In this document: positions 35,999 to 47,690 of the stretch, one piece after another
Layout: every line of letters begins with the position of its first letter
Numbering within the stretch: the stretch's first letter is position 1
DNA from: Cinnamomum chago
Taxonomy: Eukaryota; Streptophyta; Magnoliopsida; Laurales; Lauraceae
Assembly: GCA_038049695.1 (NCBI GenBank)
Contig: CP142451.1
Location: forward strand, 44,837,001 to 44,901,000
Direction: 5' to 3'
DNA length: 64,000 bases
The notes under the pieces: model-generated
The model's input: the letters and a program-made list of their open reading frames with translations, nothing else
The model's database searches: none
What the model was told of the DNA's origin: nothing
Made by a program: the position numbers and the translations under genes

Positions 35999-38363
35999 TC
36001 AGATCAGTAATGCATTTTCTTTCAACACCATGTTGACGGAGGCAGACCCATAGTTTTTGTCAAAGGTGATGACTCCGTTTTTCCACATCTCGTTGATCTT
36101 CTCTCTCACAACGAAGCATTGATTGAGAGGATGCGAGATCTTCTGATGGTAGGGACAGTACCGAGGATCGTTGGTTTTGCCAACATCTCCCGGTCTTTTG
36201 GGCTCAGGTAAGGTGAGTTTACCATTTACTACGAGAGCCTTGAAGATTTCTTCGACATCTTCATCGAACGAGTATTTTTTCTCTATTCTTTCCCTAAAGG
36301 TATCAGAGAGTTCAGGTTTCTTACCTGCAGCTTTGTTTTCAGCTTTCTTTGGCTGCTGAGGAGCTGACTTGGTTTGCACATTAAGAACCTCCTTTTTCTT
36401 TGTCTTTGAGGTCATAATGGTTGCCGGCTCTTTCTTTGATGACTGATGACTGTTGAGGTCTTTGATCACCGTCTTAGCCTCCATAGCTGCTTCTAGGAGT
36501 TCTCCCGGGTTCTTTGATTTGTTGCCGATAATCATGGAGCGAGTCCTTGCTTTCATGTTGTTACAGCAAATGTCGACAAGCGACGCTTGTGGCAGCACAT
36601 CGGAGCATTTGTATGCCATCGCCTTCCACTTGTGAATGAAGTCGTAAGTTGACTCATTCTCTCCCTGTCTTAGGCTACAGAGTTGTGCCATAGTAACAGG
36701 ATGATCCTCACCTTTGAAGTGGGTCAGGAAGCGTGTCTCTAGCATGGCCCAATTTTGGATGGAGTCCTCTGGCAAAGTGGAATACCAATCGAAGGTCGTA
36801 CCTTTTAGGGTACTTGCAAAGAGACGGATCTTGAGGGCATCTTGATCCGTGATAGCTCCCGTCAATATTTTGAAGTGGATAACGTGTTGTCTAGCTAAAC
36901 CTTTCCCCGCATATGTTTGGAGAGTAAGTTGTTTGAACTTTGCAGGCAATGGGACCGAGTCCATCCATAAGGGATATGGTGGCTTGATCCCATGCTCTTT
37001 CAATGTATCCTCTTCTTTTGCTTTGGCGAGGATATCGTCAACGTCCTTTTTGGTAAGGGCGCGTGACTCACTGTTTTCTGCATTTTCCTCGTTATCTGGA
37101 GGAGGTTGGTTGTTTTCTTGACGCTGCAAAGGGAGAAGAAGATTTTCCATGAGAGCCTCAATCCTTTGCGGACCTTGCTCCAATTGCTGGATGCGTGCGG
37201 TCGTTTCATCAGGAGGTGGATTGCGAGGTTGCTCAGAGTTTGTAGCGAAGACATTCATCCTCCGTGATTCGAACGAAGAGATCATCCCGGTGAATGAGTT
37301 GGGGCTCATTCTTGAAGAGCTTGAGGAAGGATTACTCCATTGTCCTTGGCTTGAAGGAGTAGAAGATTCTTCCAGGCGTCTTCGTGTCCGGGAGACGCTG
37401 CGAGTCACCGGTCGTCGGACATGAATTTTGGTTGCCGACTTCTGGCGTATTCTGGTTTTGCCAACCATATGGACAGCAGTAACTTGATCGGGTCTTTCTT
37501 TTTCGACCCATATTTGGGAGACTTGGAGGATAGGTTGCTGGGTCTTTTGCTTCTCTAGTCTCTTTTGTCGATACGACATGCGGCGACATATACGACGGGC
37601 AATTTGAGCTTCTGTCAGCTCTGGTTGGGCTTTAGCGATGAAGGATGTACTCCCTCGAGCGCAGCAGCCGAACCTGTCTTCTTTGAAGCTTGGCATGGAC
37701 AGGATTTGGACTCAGTCCTTCGACTGTCGTAGCGAAGCTTTGAATTTTGCGAGTTCGGCCCCTGTTGAGATAAAGGGTCGAACTGCAGGAGTACAGGCCT
37801 TGACAGTTTCTTGCAGAGGCCTGGTAATGTATGATTTGATTTTTGGCTTGTAGGAGCAAGCCGACTCATGGTGGGTTGCCTTCTTTGTCAGGCAAAAGGC
37901 TGGTTTCTCCTCCTTCATGTATGCAAGAGGATAGAACCGGTTTTCTTTGAGAGGGTCCAGGTATGCTAGCCTTGCAGATGCTCGTGACCTCCTTTGTTTT
38001 GGTGAAGGTCTTGGGGACCAAGTCTTAGGGTAGACCTGGTTCTCTGGGGGTTTGAGTTTTCGTGGGATTGCCACGGGCTTCAGGCTTCTTTGTGTTCGCC
38101 CTTGGTGTCATGGTAGTGGCACATTACGGAGCGATCTTCTGCTTCTTGGCAAGTGCGATTTCCTTTTCGGGAAGTGGGAATGGTCCCAGCGACCCGAAGA
38201 TGATAGTCCGGGGAGTAGAGGTCGACCCGGCGTTCTGAGACTTGCCAAGGGAGGTGACGCTTCGGTAGCTACCAGAGCGCTTATGAATGCGCTTGTTCTG
38301 CTTCTCTTGGAGCATGAGCAAGTACTTGTTCTCATCAAAAGTGATGGTTAACGAAGCTGTCAT
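35999..38363 (-). pseudogene. Tat-like Ty3/gypsy gag, broken by a stop and frameshifts
   Basis: The long open part (37696 down to 35999, 565 aa) has a Gag core with motifs such as FDWYSTLPEDSIQNWAMLETRF and a C-terminal Cys/His cluster YCPYHQKISHPLNQC, both typical of Gag in Tat-type Ty3/gypsy elements. Upstream on the same strand, 38074-37712 encodes a segment with LDPLKENRFYPLAYMKEEKP and 38363-38124 one starting MTASLTITFDENKY. They look like earlier parts of the same protein, separated by a stop at 38124-38126 and frameshifts near 38050 and 37705. The assignment to Tat rests on remembered family features, and joining the three parts is inference. No pol follows beyond 35999, where the copia LTR region begins, so the element is 3'-truncated. 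Confidence 0.65.
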
Positions 38364-38796
38364 TGTTAGTTTTGGAAAACTTCTGAAACAAGACCACATC
38401 CATTAGTAATCACAAGAATATAGTGATCATAAATGGGAAAGAACTATGGTTTTGTCTTTTCAAATCGCTCAAGGGAACATGGCCCAGTCCAAGCAAGAAG
38501 AAAGAAGGCAAAAACCCATAGAGGATACAATTGTTCTAAACGCAAGTACATGAGGCTAAGAGCGAGCATTCCAGTGACTACTAGAAGCCACTGTAAACCT
38601 TAATTCAAATTACTGAGAAGCAAGGCTCACTTGAGGTAAGATGATATAAGGTTGGAGATACAAATGTGTCGGTCGCGAATACAGTAGACCCGGAAGGGCG
38701 TACTAGCACCGCTAGGCACAAATGTTGCAAATCACATCCTTGGAATGGACACGAGATGGGATTTTTGAAAGGTCAAAATCGGGTTCATAAAAGAGT

Positions 38797-39462
38797 GCAA
38801 ATGGTGTTCCAATCCGAATAAGGGCTCAAACATTTCTGCGAGCGATAAATCCGAAAAGGAGAGAACCAAAATTTCTCGAATGTGAACCCAAAAGTGATGG
38901 AATTTTTTTTTGAAAGTTCTTTTTGTTTTTGGTAATTTTTTTTGAAAGAAACACAAAGGTTTTCAATTCGGTCTTATGAAACCTTAGTTGATCGATCAGC
39001 CCCCAGGTAAGGGTAGGATTACTTAATGAACCCGTTTGGAGGACCCTTGCCTCGAACAGTCTAGCTGCCTCCACACTCTGGACAAGGCTTTTCTTGAATC
39101 CACTTTGGTCAAAGAACGCAATTGGTGCAACCTTAGTAGGTTTTGAAAAGTTTTTTTATTTTCTTTTTAAAATGGATTCATCAAAGAGAACGAACGGTGT
39201 TCCAATCCGAATAAGGGCTCAAACATTTCTACGAGCGCTAAATCCGAAAAGAAGGGGACCAAACTTTCTCAAATTTGATGCCAAAGAAAATATTTTTTTT
39301 TGAAAGAGTTTTTTTTTTTGAAGAGTTTTTTTTTTTACAAATCCCTATCGGACTCATCAAAGAGAAAAGATGGCCCATTTCCCGATAAGAACAATAGCTG
39401 TGAACATTTCTGTGAGCTATCAAGTTCAAAGAGGAGAGGATCAAAGTTTCTCAAAATTGAAT
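38797..39462. repeat. Three spaced copies of a ~90-bp block
   Basis: Blocks near 38797-38888, 39191-39281 and 39373-39462 share GGTGTTCCAATCCGAATAAG, AACATTTCTRYGAGC and AAATTTCTC-type segments. The first two are close; the third is degenerate. Spacing is about 393 and then 180 bp. Confidence 0.65.
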
Positions 39463-39924
39463 CCAAGAAAGAAAAATCAGATTTCGTTCTCTTTTTCTTT
39501 TTGAAATGAGAAAGAATGGAAATAAGTTCAAAGATAGAAATTTTCCAAAAATCCCATCTCATGTTTTTTTTTTTTTTGATGCAAGATCCAACATAGGCCA
39601 CCAACTAGAAAGGAGCCTAAGAAATCAAGCATTGCGTTCTCTAATGAATTGGTCCCACCGGGTGTGCCAGCTTGGTGGACCCGATTTTTTTCTTTCCTCT
39701 CCTCTCCCATCTGCCCCCGGGGTCGCTGAAAGGAATCGAATGGAGGGAGGAAAAGGGGAGAATAAAGGGCATCTACATTTTTGTACGGGTATGAAAGATT
39801 TTCTATTCTACTTGGAATTTAGAAACGGTGATCCGGAGATCTACCTTCGCAAGTAGAAAGGAAATCAACATTTTTCTAACTTTCTATTGCACACATATTT
39901 AAGAAAAGAGACAGTTTTTTGAAT

Positions 39925-40028
39925 GCCGTGAGAGGCGATTTTGTTTGTCATGAAAGGTGATTTTGTTTGCCGTGAAAGGCGATTTTTTTTGCCGTAAAAG
40001 GCGATTTTGTGCCGTGAAAGGCGATTTA
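39925..40028. repeat. Short tandem repeat with palindromic core, about five units
   Basis: Units of about 18-24 bp built on GCCGTGAAAGGCGATTTT, with variants GCCGTGAGAGGCG, GTCATGAAAGGTG and GCCGTAAAAGGCG. GCC and GGC flank a short loop, so each unit could form a small hairpin. Confidence 0.7.
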
Positions 40029-41222
40029 CAAATCTTATCAAAATGAAAGACAAGAATTGTCATTTTTTTGTCTCTTAACGAAAATACAAAGTACAATAGA
40101 AAAGTAAGAAAGAGAATCTGACTTCTCAGGAGATTGTGGGGACCAGTTCAGATCGACGGTCGCAAGTCATGTATGGACTTCGCCATCGTCCTTCAGATGA
40201 GAACGCTTGATGCTTTGATTCTTCGGCTTGGCTTGGACTTCAGTTTTTTAGAGGATAAGGACCAAGAGAAGGTCCTATACCCAATAAAAAATGAAGAGAC
40301 GGGCTGAAGAGCCGCGTCTTGGCCATGTTGAGTAGGAAAAGAGAAGGCTTTTTCTTAGAGAGGGGGGGGGGGGCAAGGGACTTTGATTACCTTTTGGTGT
40401 TTGTTGCAGCTGAGTCTTTTCTAGTTTCCTCAAAGTAGTAGGGCTTCTAGATCTTGAGTTCAAAATTCCGGGATTTCGTTGTTGTCCCCTGGCTTCTTGG
40501 AGTCACCTCCTTTTATAGGCATTTGGTAGCCTTTAGGTGACTTTATGGGCTTTAATGCCTTAAAACCACATAATGGGAGGAGTTACAGGTTTTAATTCCT
40601 TTATTTTGTAACTCCTTTTTCTTGGCTTCTGATTGGCCGGTGGAGATAATGGGCATTTAATCGCCTTTAATCTCCATGATGAGAGGAGTTTCATAACTTT
40701 AATGTCATGATGACTTGGACTTGTAACTCCCATTTCCTTGCTTCTGATTGGGCCGTCCAAAATAATGAGTTAATGACCACATTTAGTTGGGTCAATTAAC
40801 ATCATTAAGTGGTCACCGAGGAGTTGAAGAGTCGCGGGCTGTACCACGTCTTTTGGAATTCTTCTTGTGATGATCGACGATGGATCGTCATGTTGATCAA
40901 TGTTGAATGATCACGCAACTTCAGACATTGGTTGATAGCAACAGGCCGGTGACATCTGTCTTGTCTGTTTCTCGATCGGTCGGACAGAAAGTGCACTTTC
41001 TTAGTCAGCCGGTTGACGATCTTGGAGCAATTGATGGGGATTTCATGCTCTTAACGGCAGATCCATGATGTTGATGAAGATCAGTCGTTTCCGAGCATCA
41101 AAAATCAGATTTTCAGGAAATGACAGGGGCTAGAACTTTCGAAACGCGAAAAAGGATGGAAAACGGGTCAACCGGCGACGAATCCGGTGACCCGAATTTC
41201 CATGGTCACCCACAACCATGCA

Positions 41223-41246
41223 CCCATGGTCGCCGGTGACCATGGG
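41223..41246. repeat. Inverted repeat, 9-bp arms
   Basis: CCCATGGTC and GACCATGGG are exact reverse complements around a 6-base centre. A stronger hairpin lies just downstream. Confidence 0.7.
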
Positions 41247-41268
41247 CTAGGGCGCCGGTGACCATATG

Positions 41269-41293
41269 CCATGGTCGTCGCCGACGACCATGG
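41269..41293. repeat. Perfect inverted repeat, 12-bp arms with one central base
   Basis: CCATGGTCGTCG and CGACGACCATGG flank a single C. The surroundings (41170-41295) are rich in GGTGACC and CCATGG words. Confidence 0.8.
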
Positions 41294-42009
41294 GGATTTG
41301 TCCCCTTTTGGTCGCCGTTTCTCGGCCATTCTTTGGTCTTTTTCGCCGCCGTTTTCTCCTGGATTTTTCTAGACATTTCTCCTCATTTATTGGCTTGTTT
41401 CTCCTGAAGAAATCCTGACGAGAAGCCGCACAAATTGGAGTGCAAAGTTTCCTCTTTTTTGGAAAGAGCCGAAGACTTTGTCTCACATTGTTGCCGATTT
41501 TTGTCAAGAGTTGCAACTAGGTCAAACGATGTCGGAATGACCTGAAATTTGACATGGAGCTTCCCGAGCAGTAGATAGGACCAACCATGGGATTTTGCTT
41601 GAGTTTTGAAGCCGTTTGGAGTCCCGTTGCTGCTAGGCTTGATTTCACCGCGAGGAAGATGTCGCGCTTTGATGTGCGGTCAACCGATGTCCGATTGACC
41701 TGAAATTTGACAGGGAGCCTATTGGAGTCATTTAAAAATTATCCATTAGCTCCGATTTGGATGTCATGGTCCCGGGGTGCCCAGCTGCCGGTAGCCTTAA
41801 TTTTCTTTCGGAGCATCAAAGTCGGGTCAAACGTTGTCGGAATGACCTGAAATTTGACGTGCAGCCCTTTTGAAGCATGTTGAAGCCGCCTATGTGCTCC
41901 GTTTGATGAGTAATGGGCCCGGTGATTTTCTCCACTGGGGGGCTTGATTTTCTTTCGGAACGACGAAGTCGGGTCAAACATTGTCGGAATGACCTGAAAT
42001 TTGACATGG

Positions 42010-42014
42010 AGCCT
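42010..42014. other. Target-site duplication AGCCT (left)
   Basis: Matches 45228-45232 exactly, as expected for a gypsy insertion. Confidence 0.9.
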
Positions 42015-42414
42015 TGTAAGACCCCGACCCGAGTGAACTCGATTAGTACTAATTAAGTTGTGTGTTAGTTCTAAGCTTGATTAGTGATTCTGGCTAAGTT
42101 GGGTTCGGAATAGCTTTTGAAATAGTTTTGGGGAATTTTGTTTGCTTTGTGATTAGTGGGGCCCTTTGGGGGTTCCTTTTTATGACTTTGCATGTGCTTA
42201 GGGATTTATCGGAGATACTTGCATTCATTGTTTTAATCCTGTTTTATTTGTATTGATAATCCCTACAATTTTCATGTTGATCCCGTGCCCGTTCGAGACC
42301 CCGAAACGTGATTTCATAGCCTTGAGGGCAAAATAATCATTGTACACTAAATCTGTACCCAAAACTTGATATCCCCGAAACCCGTGAAACATATACTTTT
42401 GGGAAACTAGATAT

Positions 42415-42445
42415 TTCGGCGATCATTTCTTCCTTCTTCGTCGAA
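42415..42445 (+). promoter_or_regulatory. Conserved inverted repeat in solo LTR 1
   Basis: TTCGGCGA and TCGTCGAA, spaced 23 bp start to start as in the array LTR. The one mismatch would be a G-U pair in RNA. Confidence 0.55.
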
Positions 42446-42517
42446 TTCATCCAAGATCCCGAAAGCCAAGATTTCATCCTTGAATGTCTTAAGTAGTGGG
42501 ACCCATCTCCATTTGCT

Positions 42518-42527
42518 TATATAAGGA
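42518..42527 (+). promoter_or_regulatory. TATA box of solo LTR 1
   Basis: TTATATAAGG lies in a block conserved with solo LTR 2 and about 40-60 bp before AAGAGAGTCTAGGG, the likely start of the transcribed R region. It is a plausible polymerase II promoter. Confidence 0.6.
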
Positions 42528-43358
42528 GACCCATCTTCCCCAGTTGTCCTTTTCCAGTACAAGAAGAGAGTCTAGGGTTTGTTAGCAACTTTTCTTCTTC
42601 TTATTGCTCTCTCCATCTCAACCCCCTACTAATCTTGCACCAACATCAAATTGGAGGTCATCATTCACTCCTTCATCACCATAGCTACCTATTGATACCC
42701 TTTGTGAAGAAAACCCACCATTCCAAGATATTCATTGAGCTTACTCTTGCCATTAGAGGGCCTTACAAGTAAGTAATCATTTCCTTCTTCTAGATTTGTA
42801 TTCTTCTAGACCTAGAGAAGCTTCATCTCCATTATTGTAAGGTTTCCTTTTCTATTTCTTGTTTTGACTCTTTTAGGGTTCTATTTTGGGGTTTTTGCTT
42901 GTAGCTTGGACCATTGATTTGGAGGGCTTGTTAGAGCTTGATTTACTTATTAGAGACCAAGGCAAGTAGTTGATTTGATTTTCTAAGCTTTCAATGATTT
43001 TGGTATTTTTCCACTCATGCCTACTTATTGCTTTGTTTTGAAATAAATGTTCATGATAGAGTATTAATGGTGCATTTATGACTTATAAGTGTATTGGTGC
43101 ATGGCATTTAATTTCCTCTTGTTTTATCGTAAATGTACTCTATAGTGAAATGGTTTCCTTCTTTCTTTATTTGCATGGGATTTGATGTTAATGGAAGAAG
43201 TGATGGAATGAACCCACATTGGAGTTGTTGAGAAAGGTAGATAGTGCATTGGAGGAGCTTTTAGCTCAGTTCTATGGCAAGGATTAAGTGGAAGTGAGGA
43301 GAATGGTTTTGAGGAGGAAAATGACTCAAATCTGAACACAGTGGGTGTTTCCCGCACC

Positions 43359-43730
43359 TGGCGGTCAGCCAGCGGTCACATGGCGGCTAGTCGTCTGGTG
43401 ACTGGCGGCTAACCGCCAGCTAACCGAACAGTCGCGGTTACTTTTCCAGAGAGTAACATTTCCCCCTGAAAACTTAGTCAGCCTCACGGTTAGCCAGCGG
43501 CTAACCGCCAGCCAACCGACCCATTCGGTTACTTTTCCAGAGAGCAACATTTCCAACTGGAAATACGGTCAGCCTCACGGTCAGCTAGCGGCTAACCGCC
43601 GGACATATCGGCAGCTAACCACCAGCCAACCGAATCATTTCAGTTACTATTCCAGTAACCTGTCTTTCTGTCAGGCCAACCACGGTCAGCCAGCGGCTAA
43701 CCGCCATCTGACCGCAAGGTAACCGAAATC
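43359..43730 (+). repeat. Palindrome-rich minisatellite module in solo LTR 1
   Basis: Degenerate units with CGGCTAACCGCC, GGTCAGCC and a GGTTACTTTTCCAGAGAG spacer. It is recognisably the same module as in the array LTRs (7572-8000) and lies at a similar place in the LTR. Confidence 0.8.
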
Positions 43731-45227
43731 ACCCAGACAACCATTCCGGAGAGCTCCTCGCTCGAGCGAACTCTCCAGTTCGCTTGTGCGCTGAGCTTTG
43801 TCGATCAAAGGAGATTCACTAGGCATTGTATGAAGCCATTCGAGAAAGAAACCATATCACAAAGATGTCATTCGAAGTTTTGAAAATTCAATATGTATAA
43901 GGAGCCCAGAATGTCCCCAAACTCAAAGAGTACCAAAGTATTATCAGATTGACATACGGGATCCCTATTCACCTTGAACTAGTTTTGAACCCCGATACTT
44001 GTCTTGAGATTTCAAAAGCTCTATAGTATTTCATTGTCCTCGAGATTTATACTACATTCCTTGTTTTCCTGAAAGTATTGAATTACACTTGAAATACTTA
44101 CCTGTCTTGAAGTGCACTGCACCACACGAAATGACAGTGTGCCCTTGAGCACCCCTGTCTTGCCCATTTATTTATTGCACTTGATTTACTTGCATATGTC
44201 TCGATTTGTTATTTGACCTATTAGTCAGCACCACTAAGCTTGGATAACCCTGTTGGCTGATCCACCGACTTAGAGATCCCCCACTTGTCCCGCCAGCTGC
44301 AGTTTGGATCCCGCTACCCGGTTATTACCGTGGTCTTGTCCCGACGCCACAAATTGCTACTATGGTTCCCGATGCCCGGTTCGCTACCGTGGTCATGTAT
44401 AGTATATGTATATGTATATGTATTTATAAGATCCACTGTTTCTCCTCACCTCGAGTGACTGAGATCAGTGCCTAGTTATTGCTCTATTGCTTTAGTGATA
44501 GAGGACTTAGCTTCGTGTGGTTGTCATCTCGCTTGTTTCCCGTTTCCTTGGTTACCTTACATGTTTTATAATGTCTACTTGCATTTGAATAAATGTTTTA
44601 TCTCGTTTATAGAAATTGTTATTTAAACAGGTTTAAATGCCTTTGAAGGTAAATTCATTTATTATCATATTGTCATCGTATTTTACCCATTTGCCAAACC
44701 GTCGTGTTTGACCCACTCTTTGGTACTCATGTCCCGTCATCGGTTATCCCGGGGAGGAGCACGAGGAGGCGGTCGGTGAACCGCAGCAGTTAGTTGAGTG
44801 GCGTGCTGATGATGTCATGTAGACATTAGATTGTTAGAGAGAGATAACATTTTGGGAGAACTTTTAACCATTCTTTTGGGGATTGGTATTTTGTTCATAT
44901 TGGCCTTGCTGGCCTCTAATTTTGGGAATGTGACTAAATGATCTTTTGTTTAAACTTTAACCTTACTTTTGGGTAACATGCTAATGATCATTGCTCATTC
45001 TGATACGGTATTACACTTGTGTTATCATCTTTATGATTGGAGGTGGATTGAATATTTGATTTACTACACGCTTCAGTACTTAATAGAAATATTCATATAT
45101 GGTTGTGATATCCTCACCGCGGACACCTGTGGGAAATTAAATAAATGTATAGCATAAATCCGATGGACTGTCATTATCATCATCATTATTAGTCCCGATC
45201 CCGGATTCCCGGTCCGTGGTCGCGACA

Positions 45228-45232
45228 AGCCT
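45228..45232. other. Target-site duplication AGCCT (right)
   Basis: Partner of 42010-42014. Confidence 0.9.
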
Positions 45233-45920
45233 TTTGGAGGTATTTTGAGACGATCCGTAGGCTCTGATCGAAGTTTTGATGTCTTCGACGCCGCAGCCGC
45301 CAGGAGTGCCTATTTGGCTGTCGGAGGAGTGAAGCTAGGCCAAATGATGTCGGAACGGCCTAAAACTTCATGTGAACTACTCTTTTGGCTGTCTTGAAGG
45401 ATCTATCAGTTTTCAATTGATTCTAACGAGATCTGGTGCTTGAAGCGGCATTGCCTGTTTGTAGTAGGATGTGGCTTCGTGTAGCTTCTTGATGCCAAGA
45501 AGAGGTAAAGTGACATTTTTGGTGTCAATAGAGAAATTTGAAGTCCATTCGGATCATATAAGCTTGCAATATTTGTTTTCTCAAAAGGAATTGAACATGA
45601 GACAGAGGAGATGGATGGAGTATATCAAAGATTATGATTTTCCAATCAAGTACCATCCAGGGAAGGTTAATGTAGTTGCAGATGCGTTGAGCAGAAAGTC
45701 TGGGAGTATGGCTAGTTTGCAAGGGAGTGGTATAGTTCAGCAGTTTGAAGACTTGGGAGTTGAGTTTCAGCCATTAAGAAAAGGTGTGATGTTAGCAAAC
45801 ATGTCAGTGTCAGAGCCTTTTTTTGTTCAGAAAATCAAGGAGAATCAGTTGCAAGATCCAGAATTGGCGAAAATTGTAGAGCACTTCTCAGAACGCTCGG
45901 ATTTTCTCCTTGTGGATGGA

Positions 45921-45925
45921 GTATT
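45921..45925. other. Target-site duplication GTATT (left)
   Basis: Matches 49153-49157. Both copies belong to the interrupted pol frame (GATGGAGTATT / GTATTATACTTC). Confidence 0.9.
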
Positions 45926-46324
45926 TGTAAGACCCCGACCCGAGTGAACTCGATTAGTACTGATTAAGTCATGTGTTAGTTTTAAGCTTGAATAGTGATT
46001 TTGGCTAAGTTGGGTTTGGAATAGCTTTTGAAATAGTTTTGGGGAATTTCGATTACTTTGTGATAGTGGGGCCCTTTGGGGTTCCTTCTTTAAGACCTTG
46101 CATGCGCTTGAGGATTTATCGGAGATTTTTGCATTCATTGTTTTAATCCCGTTTTATTTGTATTGTTAACCCCTACAACTTTCATGTTGATCTCGTCCCC
46201 GTTCGAGACCCTAAAACCCGATTTCATAGCCTTGAGGGCAAAACAGTCATTGTGCACAATATCTGTACCCAAAACTTGATATTCCTGAAACCCGTGAAAT
46301 ATATACTTTTTAGAAACTATATAT

Positions 46325-46355
46325 TTCGGCGATCATTTCTTCCTTCTTCGTCGAA
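46325..46355 (+). promoter_or_regulatory. Conserved inverted repeat in solo LTR 2
   Basis: TTCGGCGA and TCGTCGAA, 23 bp start to start. Confidence 0.55.
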
Positions 46356-46428
46356 CTCATTCGAGATCCCGAAAGCCAAGATTTCAGCCCTTGAATGTCT
46401 TAAGTAGTGGGACCCATCTCCATTTGCA

Positions 46429-46436
46429 TATATAAG
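46429..46436 (+). promoter_or_regulatory. TATA box of solo LTR 2
   Basis: TATATAAG at the same place as in solo LTR 1, before AAGAGAGTCTAGGG. Confidence 0.6.
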
Positions 46437-47273
46437 GAGGCCCATCTTCCTCATTTTTCCTTTTCCAACACAAAAGAGAGTCTAGGGTTTGTTTGAAAAC
46501 TTTCCTTCTTCTTCTTGCTCTCTCGATCTCAATCTCCTACTAATCTTGCACCAACATCAAAATGGAGGTCATCATTCTCTTCCTCATCACCATAGCTCTC
46601 TATTGATACCATTTGTGAAGAAAACCCTCCATTCCAAGATCTTCTTTGAGCTTACTCTTGCCATTAAAGGACCTTATAAGTAAGTAATCCCTCCCTTCTT
46701 CTAGATTTGTATTCTTCTAGCCCTAGAGAAGCTTCATCTTCATTATTGTAAGGTCTCCCTTTCTATTTCATTGTTTGACCATTTTAGGGTTTGTTTGTTT
46801 TGGGGATTTGTTCATAGCTTGAATCTTTGGCTTGGAAGAGTATTAGAGCTTTATTTCATTGATTAGAAGACCAAAGGCAAGTGGATGATTTGATTTTTAT
46901 AAGCTTTCAATGATTTTGGTATTTTCCACTCATGCCTATTTATTGCATTGGTTTGAAATAAATGTTCATGATAGAGTTTGGTAGTGCATTAATGGCTTAT
47001 AAGTGTATTGGTGAATGACATTTATTTTCTTCTTGTTTGTACCAAATGTACTCTATTGTGAAATGGTTTCCTTCTTTCTTTATTTGCATTGGATTTGATG
47101 TTGATGGAGGAGGTGATGGAATGAACAAATATTGGAGTTGTGGAGAAGTGTAGATAGTTGCATTGGAGGAGCTTTTAGCTCAATTTTATTGCAAGGATTA
47201 AGTGGAAGTGAGGAGAATGGTCTTGAGGAGGAAAAAAGGGCTCAAATCTGAGCACAGTGGGTGTTTCCCGCAC

Positions 47274-47690
47274 CTGGCGGTCAGCCAGCGGTCACCTGTT
47301 AACTAGCTGTCTTGTGACTGGCGGCTAACCGCCAGCTAGCCGAACAATCGCGATTACTTTTCCAGAGAGCAACATTTTTCCCCTGAAAACACGGTCAGCC
47401 TCACGGTTAGCCAGCGGCTAACCGCCGAACCCATCGGCGGCTAACCGCCATCCAACCGACCCATTCGGTTACTTCTCCAGAAAGCAACATTTCCACCTAA
47501 AAATACGATCAGCCTCACGGTTAGCCAGCGGCTAACCACCGAACCCATCGGCGGCTAACCGCCAGCCAACCGAACCATTTCGGTTACAATTCCAGTAACC
47601 TGTCTTTCTGCCAGGCCAACCGCGGTCAGCCAGTGGCTAACCGCCGAACCCAACGGCGGCTAACCGCCATCTGACCGCAAGGTGACCGAA
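47274..47690 (+). repeat. Palindrome-rich minisatellite module in solo LTR 2
   Basis: Same module as 43359-43730, with extra GGCGGCTAACCGCC units, so the unit content differs between the two solo LTRs. Confidence 0.8.

Larger units (their letters stand above)
38364..41478 (-). other. Noncoding leader or LTR remnant upstream of the Tat-like gag
   Basis: No convincing gene on either strand. The stretch holds A/T-rich runs, three copies of a 90-bp block (38797-39462), a short palindromic tandem repeat (39925-40028), a run of 12 G at 40362-40373, repeated GGAGTT/AACTCC segments at 40570-40730, and hairpins at 41223-41293. Its position 5' of the minus-strand gag suggests the long leader or LTR of that element. 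I found no clear primer-binding site. Confidence 0.45.
42015..45227 (+). mobile_element. Solo LTR 1 of a second gypsy family (3213 bp)
   Basis: It begins TGTAAGACCCCGACCC, ends GTGGTCGCGACA, and is flanked by perfect AGCCT duplications with no internal region. This is the usual product of recombination between the two LTRs of a full element. It is related to the array LTR: it shares the opening GACCCCGACCC, the TTCG...CGAA inverted repeat, the palindrome module, the GCACCACTAAGCTTGGAT and CCAAACCGTCGTGTTTGACCC blocks, and the CCTCACCGCGG end block. It is diverged enough to be a separate family. Confidence 0.92.
41479..45520. repeat. Diverged ~147-bp tandem repeats, five units, split by a solo LTR
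   Basis: A conserved core (GTCAAACGATGTCGGAATGA followed by CCTGAAATTTGACATGGAGC) starts at 41521, 41679, 41826, 41973 and, degenerate, 45339. Spacings are 158, 147 and 147 bp. After removing the inserted LTR and one target-duplication copy, the last spacing is 148 bp. The sequence between cores is weakly alike (CTCCGTTTTGATG, CTTGATTTTCTTTCGG). Outer limits are approximate. Confidence 0.8.

Noticed and set aside
40362..40373. Run of 12 G as a structural or regulatory element
   Set aside because: A single homopolymer in decayed noncoding DNA; nothing else supports a role.
41251..41262. GGCGCC as a primer-binding site of the minus-strand Tat-like element
   Set aside because: The flanking bases do not continue a match to a tRNA 3' end, and the word is part of a local GGTGACC/GCCGG-rich repeat.
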